A stretch of DNA of 64,000 nt from Noviherbaspirillum aerium (GTDB lineage: Bacteria; Pseudomonadota; Gammaproteobacteria; Burkholderiales; Burkholderiaceae_D): contig NZ_VFAH01000021.1 in the NCBI RefSeq assembly GCF_008929045.1, positions 1-64,000 on the forward strand, given 5' to 3'. Under the pieces are notes generated by a model. It did no database searches. It saw only the letters and a list, made by a program, of their open reading frames with translations, and was not told where the DNA came from. Made by a program: the position numbers and the translations under genes. Positions 9,030 to 16,815 of this stretch are shown in pieces; the first letter of the stretch is position 1; each line of letters begins with the position of its first letter.

Positions 9030-10250
9030 TCAGATTGGCTGCTTGTCCGGCTCCGCCACTTCTTTGATCGAATGCAACACCTTGTTCGTGATGCGGCCGT
9101 TGACCTCCGCGACTTCGCGAATATAGATGTTGTGGATCGGGCTCTGAGTGACCGGGTTGAAGCTGAACGGGCCGCGTGGGGCCTCGAACTTCACGCGGCG
9201 CATAGCCTCGCGCAGCTTAGCCTTGTCGCTTGCGTTGCCGTCAACCGCTTCCAGTGCAGCATGAATGACCCGTGCGGCGACGTAACCGTACTCGGTGTAC
9301 ACGCTCGGGAACTCCTTGTGCTTAGCCTGGTATTCGGCAACAAACTGCTTGTTGGCTGGGTTGTCCAGCGTGTCCGCATAGTGCAGCGAGTTAATCGCGC
9401 CGAGCGCGGCACGGCCCTGTGCGGGTAGCGTGTCGGAGTCGAGCATGAAGCCCGAGCCGGTCAGGCGGCACTTGCCTTTCAGTCCATACTCGTCGTATTG
9501 CTTGATGAAGCGCACTGCGTCGGTGCCGGCATAGAAGCTGAAAGTGGCCGGCGCGTTGCTGTTGCGGATGTCGGCCAAATAGGGGCTGAAGTCACTATTA
9601 CCGAGCGGCGGGTAAATTTCCTTGATAATCTTGCCGCCTTTCTTCGTAAAACCGGCCTTGAACTCGGCCAGCGAGCCACGGCCGCCGGCGAAGTCTGAGG
9701 CGGTCAGCAGCACTTCCTTCGCGATATTGTCGTAAAACCATTCACCCATCGCGGAGTGGGTGGTGTAGGTGGTAGTCGAACAGCGGAAGAAGTACGGCAG
9801 ACCGGTGTAAGACAGGTTCGAAATACCGGCGCCCGAGCACAGCATGAACGCGCCGCTCTGGCGCAGGTATTGCACCGCTGCCATTGCGACGTTGCTGCCT
9901 TGGATGCCGGTGATCAGGTCGCACTTGTCCGATTCGACCAGTTTCTTGAGCTTTTGCAGGCCCACCTGCGGGTTGAGCTCATCATCCTCGCGCACGATCT
10001 CAATCTTGCGACCGGCGATGGTGTTGCCGATCTGGTCGAAATACATCTGCATGCCGTTCAGGTTGCCATTGCCGAGCGCCGCGTACACCTTCGAATAGGT
10101 GTTGAGGGCGCCGATCTTCAACGGCGCCTTCGACTGCGCCAGCACCCCCGGCGCGACGCCAAACAGTGCACCGGCACCGGCCGCGCCAGCGCCCTTGATG
10201 AAGTTGCGGCGCGATAGGCCGGGTCCGGTGGTTTTACTTTGCTTGTCCAT
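9030..10250 (-). CDS. ABC transporter periplasmic substrate-binding protein
   Basis: A 406-residue type I periplasmic binding protein of the amino-acid/amide (HAAT) family. Its leader SRRNFIKGAGAAGAGALFGVAPGVLAQ has the twin-arginine pattern, so export by the Tat route is likely. The mature part begins PLKIGALNTYSKVYA. It lies just upstream of livH on the same strand and 73 bases after the MDR reductase gene, so the importer appears to be expressed with the ring-hydroxylating genes. Sequence features resemble the subgroup used for amides, urea and aromatic acids rather than classical LivJ/LivK. The ligand cannot be read directly. Confidence 0.9.
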   Translation of the reverse strand: MDKQSKTTGPGLSRRNFIKGAGAAGAGALFGVAPGVLAQSKAPLKIGALNTYSKVYAALGNGNLNGMQMYFDQIGNTIAGRKIEIVREDDELNPQVGLQKLKKLVESDKCDLITGIQGSNVAMAAVQYLRQSGAFMLCSGAGISNLSYTGLPYFFRCSTTTYTTHSAMGEWFYDNIAKEVLLTASDFAGGRGSLAEFKAGFTKKGGKIIKEIYPPLGNSDFSPYLADIRNSNAPATFSFYAGTDAVRFIKQYDEYGLKGKCRLTGSGFMLDSDTLPAQGRAALGAINSLHYADTLDNPANKQFVAEYQAKHKEFPSVYTEYGYVAARVIHAALEAVDGNASDKAKLREAMRRVKFEAPRGPFSFNPVTQSPIHNIYIREVAEVNGRITNKVLHSIKEVAEPDKQPI

Positions 10251-10322
10251 TGTCTCTTCCTGTTTGGATAAAGTGATGCGTGGCGGTGAGCCGCCCCTGT
10301 TTCTACGTGCCCTTGCGGGTGC

Positions 10323-11363
10323 TCAGTACAACTTCACAATCTGTTTGCCGAGGTTCTTTCCCTCTATGAGTCCGATACAGGCCGCCGGAGCCGACGCGAT
10401 GCCCTCGCTGACGGTTTCCAGCACCTTCAGTCGCCCGGCACACACCAGGGCCGCAAGCTCCGCGCGGGCCTGGGGCCACAGCGGGCGGTGGTCGTACACG
10501 ATAAAACCCTGCGCGCGCAGGCGCGACAGCAGCAGAAAGCCGTGGTTGGAAAGGGTCATCGGTTGCTGTCCGTAGCGGGCGATCATCCCGCACAGCGCGA
10601 TGCGGCCGAACGGCTTCATTAGCGGCAGCACCGCGTCCAGCGTCATGCCATTGACGTTGTCGAAAAAGGCATCGACGCCATTGGGCGCGAGGTGGGCGAT
10701 AGCCCCTTGTAGCGCTGCAGCATCGGGCGCGCCCCGGTAGTCCACACAAGCGGCTACGCCGAACTCGCGGATTACTGTGTCACACTTCAGACGGCCGCCG
10801 GCAATTCCGATCACCCGGCAGCCCCGCTCCCGGGCCAGCTGCACCGCGACGCTGCCCACAGCGCCGGCCGCACCGCTGACCACCACGGTTTCCCCCGGCC
10901 GCGGCTCGCAGATCTGGTGCATCCCGTACCAGGCGGTAATCCCGGTCATGCCGATCGCGCCCAGGTAGGTTGACAGGCCGATATCGGCGTCGTTGATCTT
11001 GTCCAGGTTGCCGCCGTCGGAAACTGCGAGCTCCTGCCAGCCCAGCGGACCCACCACGGTGTCGCCTACCACCAAGCGCGGGTGGCGCGTGGCGACAATC
11101 TTGCCGACCGTCTCCCCGATCATCGCCTCGCCCAACGGGTGTGGGGTCGCATACGATCGGGCGTCGAACATCCGGCCCAGCATGTAAGGGTCGATCGACA
11201 GGTATCGGTTGCGCACCAGAACCTGCCCGTCCGCAATGGAGGGCGTCTCCACCGTTTCAACGCGGAAATGCTCGACCGACGGGCGCGACAGGGGGCGGGA
11301 TGCCAGCACCACCCGCTGGAAACTCTCGGGTACCACGGGAGCCTGGCGCAAGACCTCGCTCAT
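10323..11363 (-). CDS. NADP-dependent MDR reductase (enone/alkenal reductase-like)
   Basis: A 346-residue medium-chain reductase of the leukotriene B4 dehydrogenase/CurA-like group. The marks are YLSIDPYMLGRMFDARSY in the N-terminal half, the cofactor loop VVSGAAGAVGSVAVQLARERG near 160-180, and the absence of zinc ligands. Known members reduce carbon-carbon double bonds next to a carbonyl using NADPH. It overlaps the Rieske alpha subunit gene by four bases (ATGA), so it is clearly part of module A. A plausible role is reduction of an unsaturated 2-oxo acid made by ring cleavage, which would supply the HpaH substrate. That step is inference. Confidence 0.85.
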   Translation of the reverse strand: MSEVLRQAPVVPESFQRVVLASRPLSRPSVEHFRVETVETPSIADGQVLVRNRYLSIDPYMLGRMFDARSYATPHPLGEAMIGETVGKIVATRHPRLVVGDTVVGPLGWQELAVSDGGNLDKINDADIGLSTYLGAIGMTGITAWYGMHQICEPRPGETVVVSGAAGAVGSVAVQLARERGCRVIGIAGGRLKCDTVIREFGVAACVDYRGAPDAAALQGAIAHLAPNGVDAFFDNVNGMTLDAVLPLMKPFGRIALCGMIARYGQQPMTLSNHGFLLLSRLRAQGFIVYDHRPLWPQARAELAALVCAGRLKVLETVSEGIASAPAACIGLIEGKNLGKQIVKLY

Positions 11364-12607
11364 ATGTCCATCATCTCTCGGTAGTGCTTGTAGAAGGCGC
11401 GGATCAGCACCTCGGTCACCATGTGGTCCTGCTTGTCCACTTCCCGTCCGCCCATCTCGACCACCGCGCGGCGGTGCCCGTAGTGGTGCGCACCCAGTTG
11501 CGACTCCGACAGCACTTCGCCATCCTCCATCGCGACGAAACCGGCGGGGCCGTACAGGTTCGCGTGGCGAACGCGCAGCCGAGTCATCTCCTCGTCATCG
11601 TCCTCATAGCCGAAGAAGGTCCAGGCCAGCTCAAACGAGCCGGCACCCTTCGGGATCACGTGGCGCATGCCAAAGGTGTTGGCCTGCTGGTGGATCACGC
11701 AGCTTGGGAAATGGGTGATCGCGACCACCTTGCCGTCCTCGAATTCCGGGCGTGGAGTCACCGTATCGAGGTCGTGCAGCTCCAGCGCTTCCTTGAAGCG
11801 CGCGATTTCCGCGGCCGCCTCCGACTTCTTCTTGCCGACGTTGCGGGAAATCATGATGCTGTGTCCGGACTCGGCCGGGATCGACTCGCTCTGGGTATCG
11901 GCGCGCCAAAGGCCGAAGGTAATCAGGAACGAATGCAGCAGCGTCGCGTGGTACGGATCCTTCAGGTTCTCGAAATACAGCTTCCAGTTGCCCGGGATCC
12001 GCTGCCGGTTGTAGCCCAGCAGCTTGAGCTTCTTGCCCGGGAACTGGCGGCGCAGGTTCGTGATCACTTCCTCGCCGCAGTACTCGGCGAACGGCAGCGG
12101 GTCCGGCGAGAAACTTGCCCAGATCGAACCGCCCTCGACATGCACTGACAGCGCCTTCAACCCGTGCTTGCTGTTGTCGAAGTCGGACGGCATGCCGCCC
12201 TTTTTCAGCACGCCGCGCTTCAACGGCACGCCCTGCAGCGAGCCGTCCAGGCCGAAGTTCCATTGGTGGTACGGGCAGGTAAAGGATTCTTCCTTGCCCT
12301 TGTTTTTCCAGCACACGCGCGCGCCGCGGTGCGCGCAGCGGTTTTCCCAGACGTGAATCTGGTCATTCTCGCCACGCACCACCACTACTTGGCGCTCGCC
12401 GATCCAGCTGCGCTTGAACGAGCCCTTTTCCGGGATCTCGCATTCCAGCGCCACGTAGTTCCAAGTGCGCCCGTAGAAGAAAGTATCCAGCTCGCGCTGG
12501 TAGATATCAGGGTCGGTATAGACCCAGAACGGCACGCGGGTCCAGCCTTCCTGCGGCCACTCACGCTTGGCGACGCGAAGCGCGGCCAAGGATACTGTCT
12601 GTTCCAT
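11360..12607 (-). CDS. Rieske aromatic ring hydroxylase, large subunit (module A)
   Basis: A 415-residue alpha subunit of a Rieske non-heme iron oxygenase. The [2Fe-2S] cluster ligands are C91, H93, C111 and H114 (CAHRG and CPYHQW). The mononuclear iron site is the D217-x2-H220-x4-H225 motif in KDPYHATLLH. The overall pattern, including GNWKLYFENLKDPYH and ITFGLWRADTQS, closely resembles NagG, the large subunit of salicylate 5-hydroxylase. It is followed upstream by a small subunit and a bicupin dioxygenase. Electrons should come from a Rieske ferredoxin in the same region. The substrate is probably a substituted benzoate; which one is not visible. Confidence 0.92.
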   Translation of the reverse strand: MEQTVSLAALRVAKREWPQEGWTRVPFWVYTDPDIYQRELDTFFYGRTWNYVALECEIPEKGSFKRSWIGERQVVVVRGENDQIHVWENRCAHRGARVCWKNKGKEESFTCPYHQWNFGLDGSLQGVPLKRGVLKKGGMPSDFDNSKHGLKALSVHVEGGSIWASFSPDPLPFAEYCGEEVITNLRRQFPGKKLKLLGYNRQRIPGNWKLYFENLKDPYHATLLHSFLITFGLWRADTQSESIPAESGHSIMISRNVGKKKSEAAAEIARFKEALELHDLDTVTPRPEFEDGKVVAITHFPSCVIHQQANTFGMRHVIPKGAGSFELAWTFFGYEDDDEEMTRLRVRHANLYGPAGFVAMEDGEVLSESQLGAHHYGHRRAVVEMGGREVDKQDHMVTEVLIRAFYKHYREMMDI

Positions 12608-12620
12608 ATTGTCTCCTGTG

Positions 12621-13139
12621 TTAGACCGGCACGATTAGCGAACGGTGGACGTGGTGGTTGTCGTAGACCGCCAGCCGCTGCCTGAACTTGAGCCGCTCGC
12701 CGTCGCGCACCAGCACGTCGAGGTACTGGCCAACCAAAAACAGCGTCGGGTCGGCGTCCGACATCGCTTCAGTCAGCATGAAGTTCGCGCGCACGTGGAC
12801 TGCGCCGTCATCGATCGCGGTGATCCGGATCCCGCTGATGAAATGGCGCCAAGTCCGGGGCACGTAGACCTGGGTTTCGCGCAGCGCGATCACCCGGTCA
12901 CGCACCATGCCGATGCCGTCGCAGTAGATCGCCGCCTGCGGCAGGTTCTCCGAGTAGTTCTCGCGCGACACGACCTGGTAGACGCAATCGTCGATGAAGT
13001 AGTCGGGAAAGCGCTCGACCTCGTCTTGGTCGAGCAGGTCTGCCACCTCATCGTACAGCCGACGGATTTCCTGCTCCAACGCGGCGGTCTCGACGCTGGG
13101 CGCCACCGGCGCGACGATCAGTTCGATGCGGTTGTTCAT
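12621..13139 (-). CDS. Rieske oxygenase small subunit (module A)
   Basis: A 172-residue beta subunit with the cystatin/NTF2-like fold of ring-hydroxylating oxygenases. RLYDEVADLLDQDEVERFPDYFIDDCVYQVVSRENY and the terminal HHVHRSLIVPV are typical. It has no catalytic residues of its own and supports the alpha hexamer. It lies four bases after the bicupin gene and 13 bases before the alpha gene, so the three are one transcript. It resembles the small subunit NagH of salicylate 5-hydroxylase. Confidence 0.9.
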   Translation of the reverse strand: MNNRIELIVAPVAPSVETAALEQEIRRLYDEVADLLDQDEVERFPDYFIDDCVYQVVSRENYSENLPQAAIYCDGIGMVRDRVIALRETQVYVPRTWRHFISGIRITAIDDGAVHVRANFMLTEAMSDADPTLFLVGQYLDVLVRDGERLKFRQRLAVYDNHHVHRSLIVPV

Positions 13140-13143
13140 CGGC

Positions 13144-14241
13144 TTACTCCGCGACCGTCGCTAGGTTGGTCTGGATCCCATAGTCGGTGCCCAGTTTGAG
13201 GATCGGCGACTTCATCGTCTCCTGCCACAGCAGCGACTCGTTGGCGATGTGGAGCGGATGGTCCTGGATCGTCAGCGCCATGAAGCCCTGCTCGCGCGAG
13301 GCGTGGTTGTGGATCGACCAGCCGGGGGCGGAGAAGTGCAGGTCGCCTTCCTGCCATTCGATCTTCTGGCCATTGACCGCGCTCTTGCCGTGCCCCCACA
13401 TGATGTAGTTGATCGCCGCCGACGTGTGGCGGTGCGGCTTGTCGACTTTACCGGGTGGCAGCTTGGCGATCGTCGCGAAGAAGCTCGGCGATGTGCCGAT
13501 ACGGCGCTCAGTGGCCGGGTTGTACAGCACGTACAGGTGGCGGCCGGTGTAACCGAGGTCCATGCTGTAGACATTGCCCAGGTGCGGCTCGACTTCCTTC
13601 CATGGCCAGTGCAGCGCTTTGGAGTCGATCGTGTCGATGTCGACCAGCCATTCGTAGCCCAGCATCTGCGCCCCATCGCTACCGATCGGAATCGGTTTCG
13701 ACGCTTCGCGCGCGCGGCGCTGGTTGGCCGCCAGCTCACGACCTTCATCGCTCTGGCCCGCGATCTGCGGATTCTCGTTCACATAGTGCACCTCCAGCCG
13801 CTCCAGCAGCGGCGCATTGCTGTAGGACAGGCGCACCATCAGGTCCTGGCCGTCATTTCGCACTACCTGCGGCTGCATCGACGGCGTGTTCCAGACGTCA
13901 TACTTCTCCACGCGGAATTCCTTGTTGCCGGTCTTGACGACGCCGGTGCCGCGGATGCATATGTCGACGCGGCTTGAATTGCGCAGGTCGGGGGTGGTTT
14001 CCTCGCCCGGCTTCAACACCATGATGGCTACGTCGATCCCGGGCGCAAAGCACGGCACCGGACCGGTATTCATCGGGTGATTGACCGAGGCAGCGCGGCG
14101 GCCGTTGGCCGGCCGTGCGATCGAGGCCAGCCGCTCGACCTCGGCCTCGATGGCCGCGCGCGGGAGTACCACGGTCTGCCAGAACGCCTGTTCACGCGGC
14201 GACTGGTAGCTTATATCTACGAGGGTGATGCCATTGTCCAT
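13144..14241 (-). CDS. Bicupin ring-cleavage dioxygenase-like protein (module A)
   Basis: A 365-residue two-cupin protein related to gentisate 1,2-dioxygenases. The N-terminal cupin (about residues 60-150) has no HRH motif. The C-terminal cupin carries H270-R-H272 in KPHRHTSAAINYI and a later His pair in WSIHNHA (311, 313), which should bind Fe(II). Canonical gentisate and salicylate dioxygenases have the metal site in the first cupin, so this is unusual. The ATG at 14241 is preferred because GGAG lies six bases upstream; in-frame ATGs at 14280 and 14253 are less well placed. A 367-residue paralogue is in module B. Expected reaction is cleavage of a hydroxylated benzoate next to the carboxylate. 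Confidence 0.82.
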   Translation of the reverse strand: MDNGITLVDISYQSPREQAFWQTVVLPRAAIEAEVERLASIARPANGRRAASVNHPMNTGPVPCFAPGIDVAIMVLKPGEETTPDLRNSSRVDICIRGTGVVKTGNKEFRVEKYDVWNTPSMQPQVVRNDGQDLMVRLSYSNAPLLERLEVHYVNENPQIAGQSDEGRELAANQRRAREASKPIPIGSDGAQMLGYEWLVDIDTIDSKALHWPWKEVEPHLGNVYSMDLGYTGRHLYVLYNPATERRIGTSPSFFATIAKLPPGKVDKPHRHTSAAINYIMWGHGKSAVNGQKIEWQEGDLHFSAPGWSIHNHASREQGFMALTIQDHPLHIANESLLWQETMKSPILKLGTDYGIQTNLATVAE

Positions 14242-14282
14242 TGCTGTCTCCATCGGTTGTGTGGGGGGCGGGTCGCCCAAGA

Positions 14283-15284
14283 TTACTTGTCGGTCCAGCG
14301 GACCGGTGCTTTGGCCACCAGCGGTATTGGCTCGCCGATGCCACGTTCGTTTGCCCGGCGGTAGGCCAGCGCGGCGACCGTCAGGTCGGAAATGCCCATA
14401 CCCATCGACTTAAACAGCGTGATGTCGCAGCCAGCCGGCGCTTTTTCACCATTGGCAATTATCTTGCCCAACGGGCGCACGCGGTCCCAGTTGCCGGCGC
14501 CGGCTCCCTTGTCGAAGTACTCGATCAGCTCGCGCGAAGCCTTCTTCGCATTTGGCACGTCGTCGACGCCGATGAAACCCACACGCTCGAACACTTCCTG
14601 CTCGAACTCGGCGCTGTGCGGCAAGATCGCGCCGACCGCGTTCAGGTGGGCGCCGTGGGCGAGCATCGATGATTTCAGGAACGGCTCGCGGGCGCGGGTT
14701 ACCGTGGTGACGATCGGTGCGCCCTCGGTCGCCTCTTCCAGCGTCTTCGACTCGATCACCTCGATATCGAACTGCGAGGCTACTTCCTTGCAGAACGCCT
14801 GACGTTTTTCGGCGGTCGGGCTCCAAATCCGGATCTGCTTCAGGTTCTGCACCAGGTGCACCGCGGCGACTTGCGCCAGCGCTTGGCGGCCAGTGCCGAT
14901 CAACGTCATCTCGCGCACGTCCGGGTTCGTCATCCACCTGGTGCCCAGACCCGTCATCGCCGCGGTGCGCATCTGGCCCAGGCAGTTCGCCTCCATCATT
15001 GCCAGCAGCCGTCCCTCGTTGGCGTCGAACAGGATGAACAGCGCTTTGGCACCCTGCGGCGTGTTGATCCAGTTCTTGAAACCGCAGACGCCTGCGCCCA
15101 GCATGACCGAGCCCAGCGAATGCAGCGACGACGCGTCATGGAAATTGGCCAACGCCTTCGGGATGTTGAATGCGGTGTCCTCGCCCAACTCGCGCACGCC
15201 GGCCTCCAGCACGCCCAGCGTGTCCTTCAGTGACACCAGCGATGCGACGTCGGCTTCGCTTAGCCAGATCGCAGATTGACTCAT
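14283..15284 (-). CDS. Ornithine cyclodeaminase/mu-crystallin family protein
   Basis: A 333-residue NAD(P)-binding protein of the ornithine cyclodeaminase/alanine dehydrogenase family. It shows GAHLNAVGA near residue 220, TLIGTGRQALAQVAAVHLV as the nucleotide-binding loop near 130-150, and GTRWMTNPD. Members act as cyclodeaminases, imine reductases or amino-acid dehydrogenases. It sits between the bicupin and the FAH-family gene in module A, with 17- to 41-base gaps, so it is probably a pathway enzyme. It could release ammonia from, or reduce, an imino or amino ring-cleavage product, which would point to an aminobenzoate-type substrate. This is inference from position only. Confidence 0.85.
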   Translation of the reverse strand: MSQSAIWLSEADVASLVSLKDTLGVLEAGVRELGEDTAFNIPKALANFHDASSLHSLGSVMLGAGVCGFKNWINTPQGAKALFILFDANEGRLLAMMEANCLGQMRTAAMTGLGTRWMTNPDVREMTLIGTGRQALAQVAAVHLVQNLKQIRIWSPTAEKRQAFCKEVASQFDIEVIESKTLEEATEGAPIVTTVTRAREPFLKSSMLAHGAHLNAVGAILPHSAEFEQEVFERVGFIGVDDVPNAKKASRELIEYFDKGAGAGNWDRVRPLGKIIANGEKAPAGCDITLFKSMGMGISDLTVAALAYRRANERGIGEPIPLVAKAPVRWTDK

Positions 15285-15301
15285 AATTACTCCTGTAAAA
15301 A

Positions 15302-16168
15302 TTACGATTCGTTGTGGACGGGGTTGCGCAGCACGCCCAAGCCCGTGATCTCGACCTCAAACACGTCGCCGTTGCGCAGGTAGCACGGCGGCTTCTTCGA
15401 CATACCCACGCCGGCGGGCGTCCCGGTAGCAATGATGTCTCCGGGCAACAACTCAGTGAAGGTGGACAGGTAGGCGATGATCTGCGCGACCGTGAAAATC
15501 ATGTTGGAGGCGCTGTCGTCCTGCACTACCTCACCGTTCAGTCGTCCGACGACTTGCATCTCGTCCGGGCCGGGCGCTTCGTCGGCGGTGACTAGGCAAG
15601 GCCCGAGCGCACCGGAATGCATGAAGTTCTTCCCAGCAGTGGCTTGCGTGGCGTGCTTTTGCCAGTCGCGGATCGAGTTCTCGGCCATGCACATATACCC
15701 GGCCACATACTGCATTGCGTCGGCTTCGGTCACGCGCCGCGCGGGACGTCCGATGACGACCGCCAGCTCGGCCTCGTAGTCGAACTGCTCCGACTCAAGC
15801 GGGCGCAGCACCGGCTGATCGGGCCCGGCGAACGATGACGCAAAGCGCACGAACACCGACGGGCGAGCCGGGATTGGCATGTTTGCCTCTTTCGCGTGCA
15901 GGTGGTAGTTCAGGCCAACGCAGAGGATCTTGTCGGGATTGGTCACCGGGGGCAGCAGCGTCGCATGTTCCAGGGGCACGGCAGATTTGTCTTTGCCGCG
16001 CTGCGCCTCCAGTTGTTCGGCCAGCGTCGACAGAGAGCCGAACGTCAGCGCGTCGCGCACGGTGCTAATGTCGGTCGTGGACAGATCGATGATGCTGGCG
16101 CCCACCAGCGCGCCGAACGAGGGCGCCGGGTCAACCTTGCGGCGGTCGATATAGCTGACCAGTTTCAT
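15302..16168 (-). CDS. Fumarylacetoacetate hydrolase family protein (module A)
   Basis: A 288-residue FAH-superfamily enzyme. The N-terminal lead-in is followed by ILCVGLNYHLHAKEANM, the metal-ligand Glu pair in FDYEAELAVVIGR, and the canonical LLPGDIIATGTPAGVGM. Family members hydrolyse fumarylpyruvate or acylpyruvates, or act as decarboxylase/isomerases such as HpaG. It is the first gene of the module A transcript; a ribosome-binding site (GGAG) precedes the ATG. The candidate operator at 16256-16272 lies 88 bases upstream. It probably processes the ring-cleavage product of the bicupin, either by C-C hydrolysis or by isomerisation. Confidence 0.9.
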   Translation of the reverse strand: MKLVSYIDRRKVDPAPSFGALVGASIIDLSTTDISTVRDALTFGSLSTLAEQLEAQRGKDKSAVPLEHATLLPPVTNPDKILCVGLNYHLHAKEANMPIPARPSVFVRFASSFAGPDQPVLRPLESEQFDYEAELAVVIGRPARRVTEADAMQYVAGYMCMAENSIRDWQKHATQATAGKNFMHSGALGPCLVTADEAPGPDEMQVVGRLNGEVVQDDSASNMIFTVAQIIAYLSTFTELLPGDIIATGTPAGVGMSKKPPCYLRNGDVFEVEITGLGVLRNPVHNES

Positions 16169-16255
16169 GTGAAGTCTCCTGCTTGCGGTGCGGTCGTTCG
16201 TATTTTTATTTCGTTCAGTGTGCGCCAGGAGATCGGGTGCGGCAATGCCGGCGCC

Positions 16256-16272
16256 GGAACAGCACCTGTTCC
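16256..16272. promoter_or_regulatory. Palindromic operator candidate, site 2
   Basis: GGAACA, spacer GCACC and TGTTCC form a perfect inverted repeat, 88 bases upstream of the first gene of the module A transcript. It has the same layout as sites at 2556, 16705 and 23595. Confidence 0.65.
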
Positions 16273-16292
16273 GAATCCGATCAGGCGGCGGC

Positions 16293-16613
16293 CTACGCCG
16301 GCATGATGTTAAGCAACACCCGGTCGCCGTCAGTTTTAGCCGGGTAGATCCGGATATCAGCGGTCAGCGGTGCGCACATCGCGCGGCCGTTGCGCACGTC
16401 AAAGCGCCCCTGGTGCAGCGGGCACTCGATCTCGTGGCCTTCCAGGTAGCCGTCGCAAAGCCGCGCGTTGCCGTGGCTGCACAGGTTGTCGGTCGCATAG
16501 ATCTGGCTGTCGATCCGGTACAGCGCGATTTCACGGCCGTCCACCGACACGGCCAGCGGCACCTCTTCGTCAATTGCTTCCACTGCGCACACGTCGCGCC
16601 ATTGTTCGCTCAT
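16293..16613 (-). CDS. Rieske-type [2Fe-2S] ferredoxin (module A)
   Basis: A 106-residue ferredoxin of the NagAb/biphenyl dioxygenase type. Cluster ligands are C45, H47, C64 and H67 in CSHGNARL and CPLHQGRF. It would carry electrons from a ferredoxin reductase to the Rieske oxygenase. The ATG at 16613 has a strong AAAGGAG upstream; a longer open frame reaches 16694 but is not supported. It lies upstream of the FAH gene on the same strand, with an operator-like palindrome on each side. No reductase is present in module A, so it probably shares the one at 23637-24854. Confidence 0.92.
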   Translation of the reverse strand: MSEQWRDVCAVEAIDEEVPLAVSVDGREIALYRIDSQIYATDNLCSHGNARLCDGYLEGHEIECPLHQGRFDVRNGRAMCAPLTADIRIYPAKTDGDRVLLNIMPA

Positions 16614-16704
16614 GTCGGTCTCCTTTGTTATTCGCCATGCGGCCTGCACGGCTATGGTTGCCGCCATCGTGCAAGAAGCGCCGCGGCCGGACAAGGCACC
16701 TCAC

Positions 16705-16721
16705 GGAAAAAGAGCTTTTCC
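16705..16721. promoter_or_regulatory. Palindromic operator candidate, site 3
   Basis: GGAAAA, spacer AGAGC and TTTTCC form a perfect inverted repeat that extends by two more paired bases on each side (ACGGAAAA / TTTTCCGT). It lies in the divergent gap between the ferredoxin (start 92 bases to the left) and the DMT transporter (start 95 bases to the right). No T-run follows, so it does not look like a terminator. Confidence 0.65.
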
Positions 16722-16815
16722 GTAACGGAACGGTGGACGCGGCTCGCCGATGTCATAATTGCAGGCGGAGACTGGTGGGCCGGATGCAGGCCTCCCAACA
16801 AGAAAAGGACTCAAC

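Noticed and set aside
16705-16721. Palindrome as a rho-independent terminator
   Set aside because: No T-run follows on either strand, and it sits in a divergent promoter region rather than after a gene.
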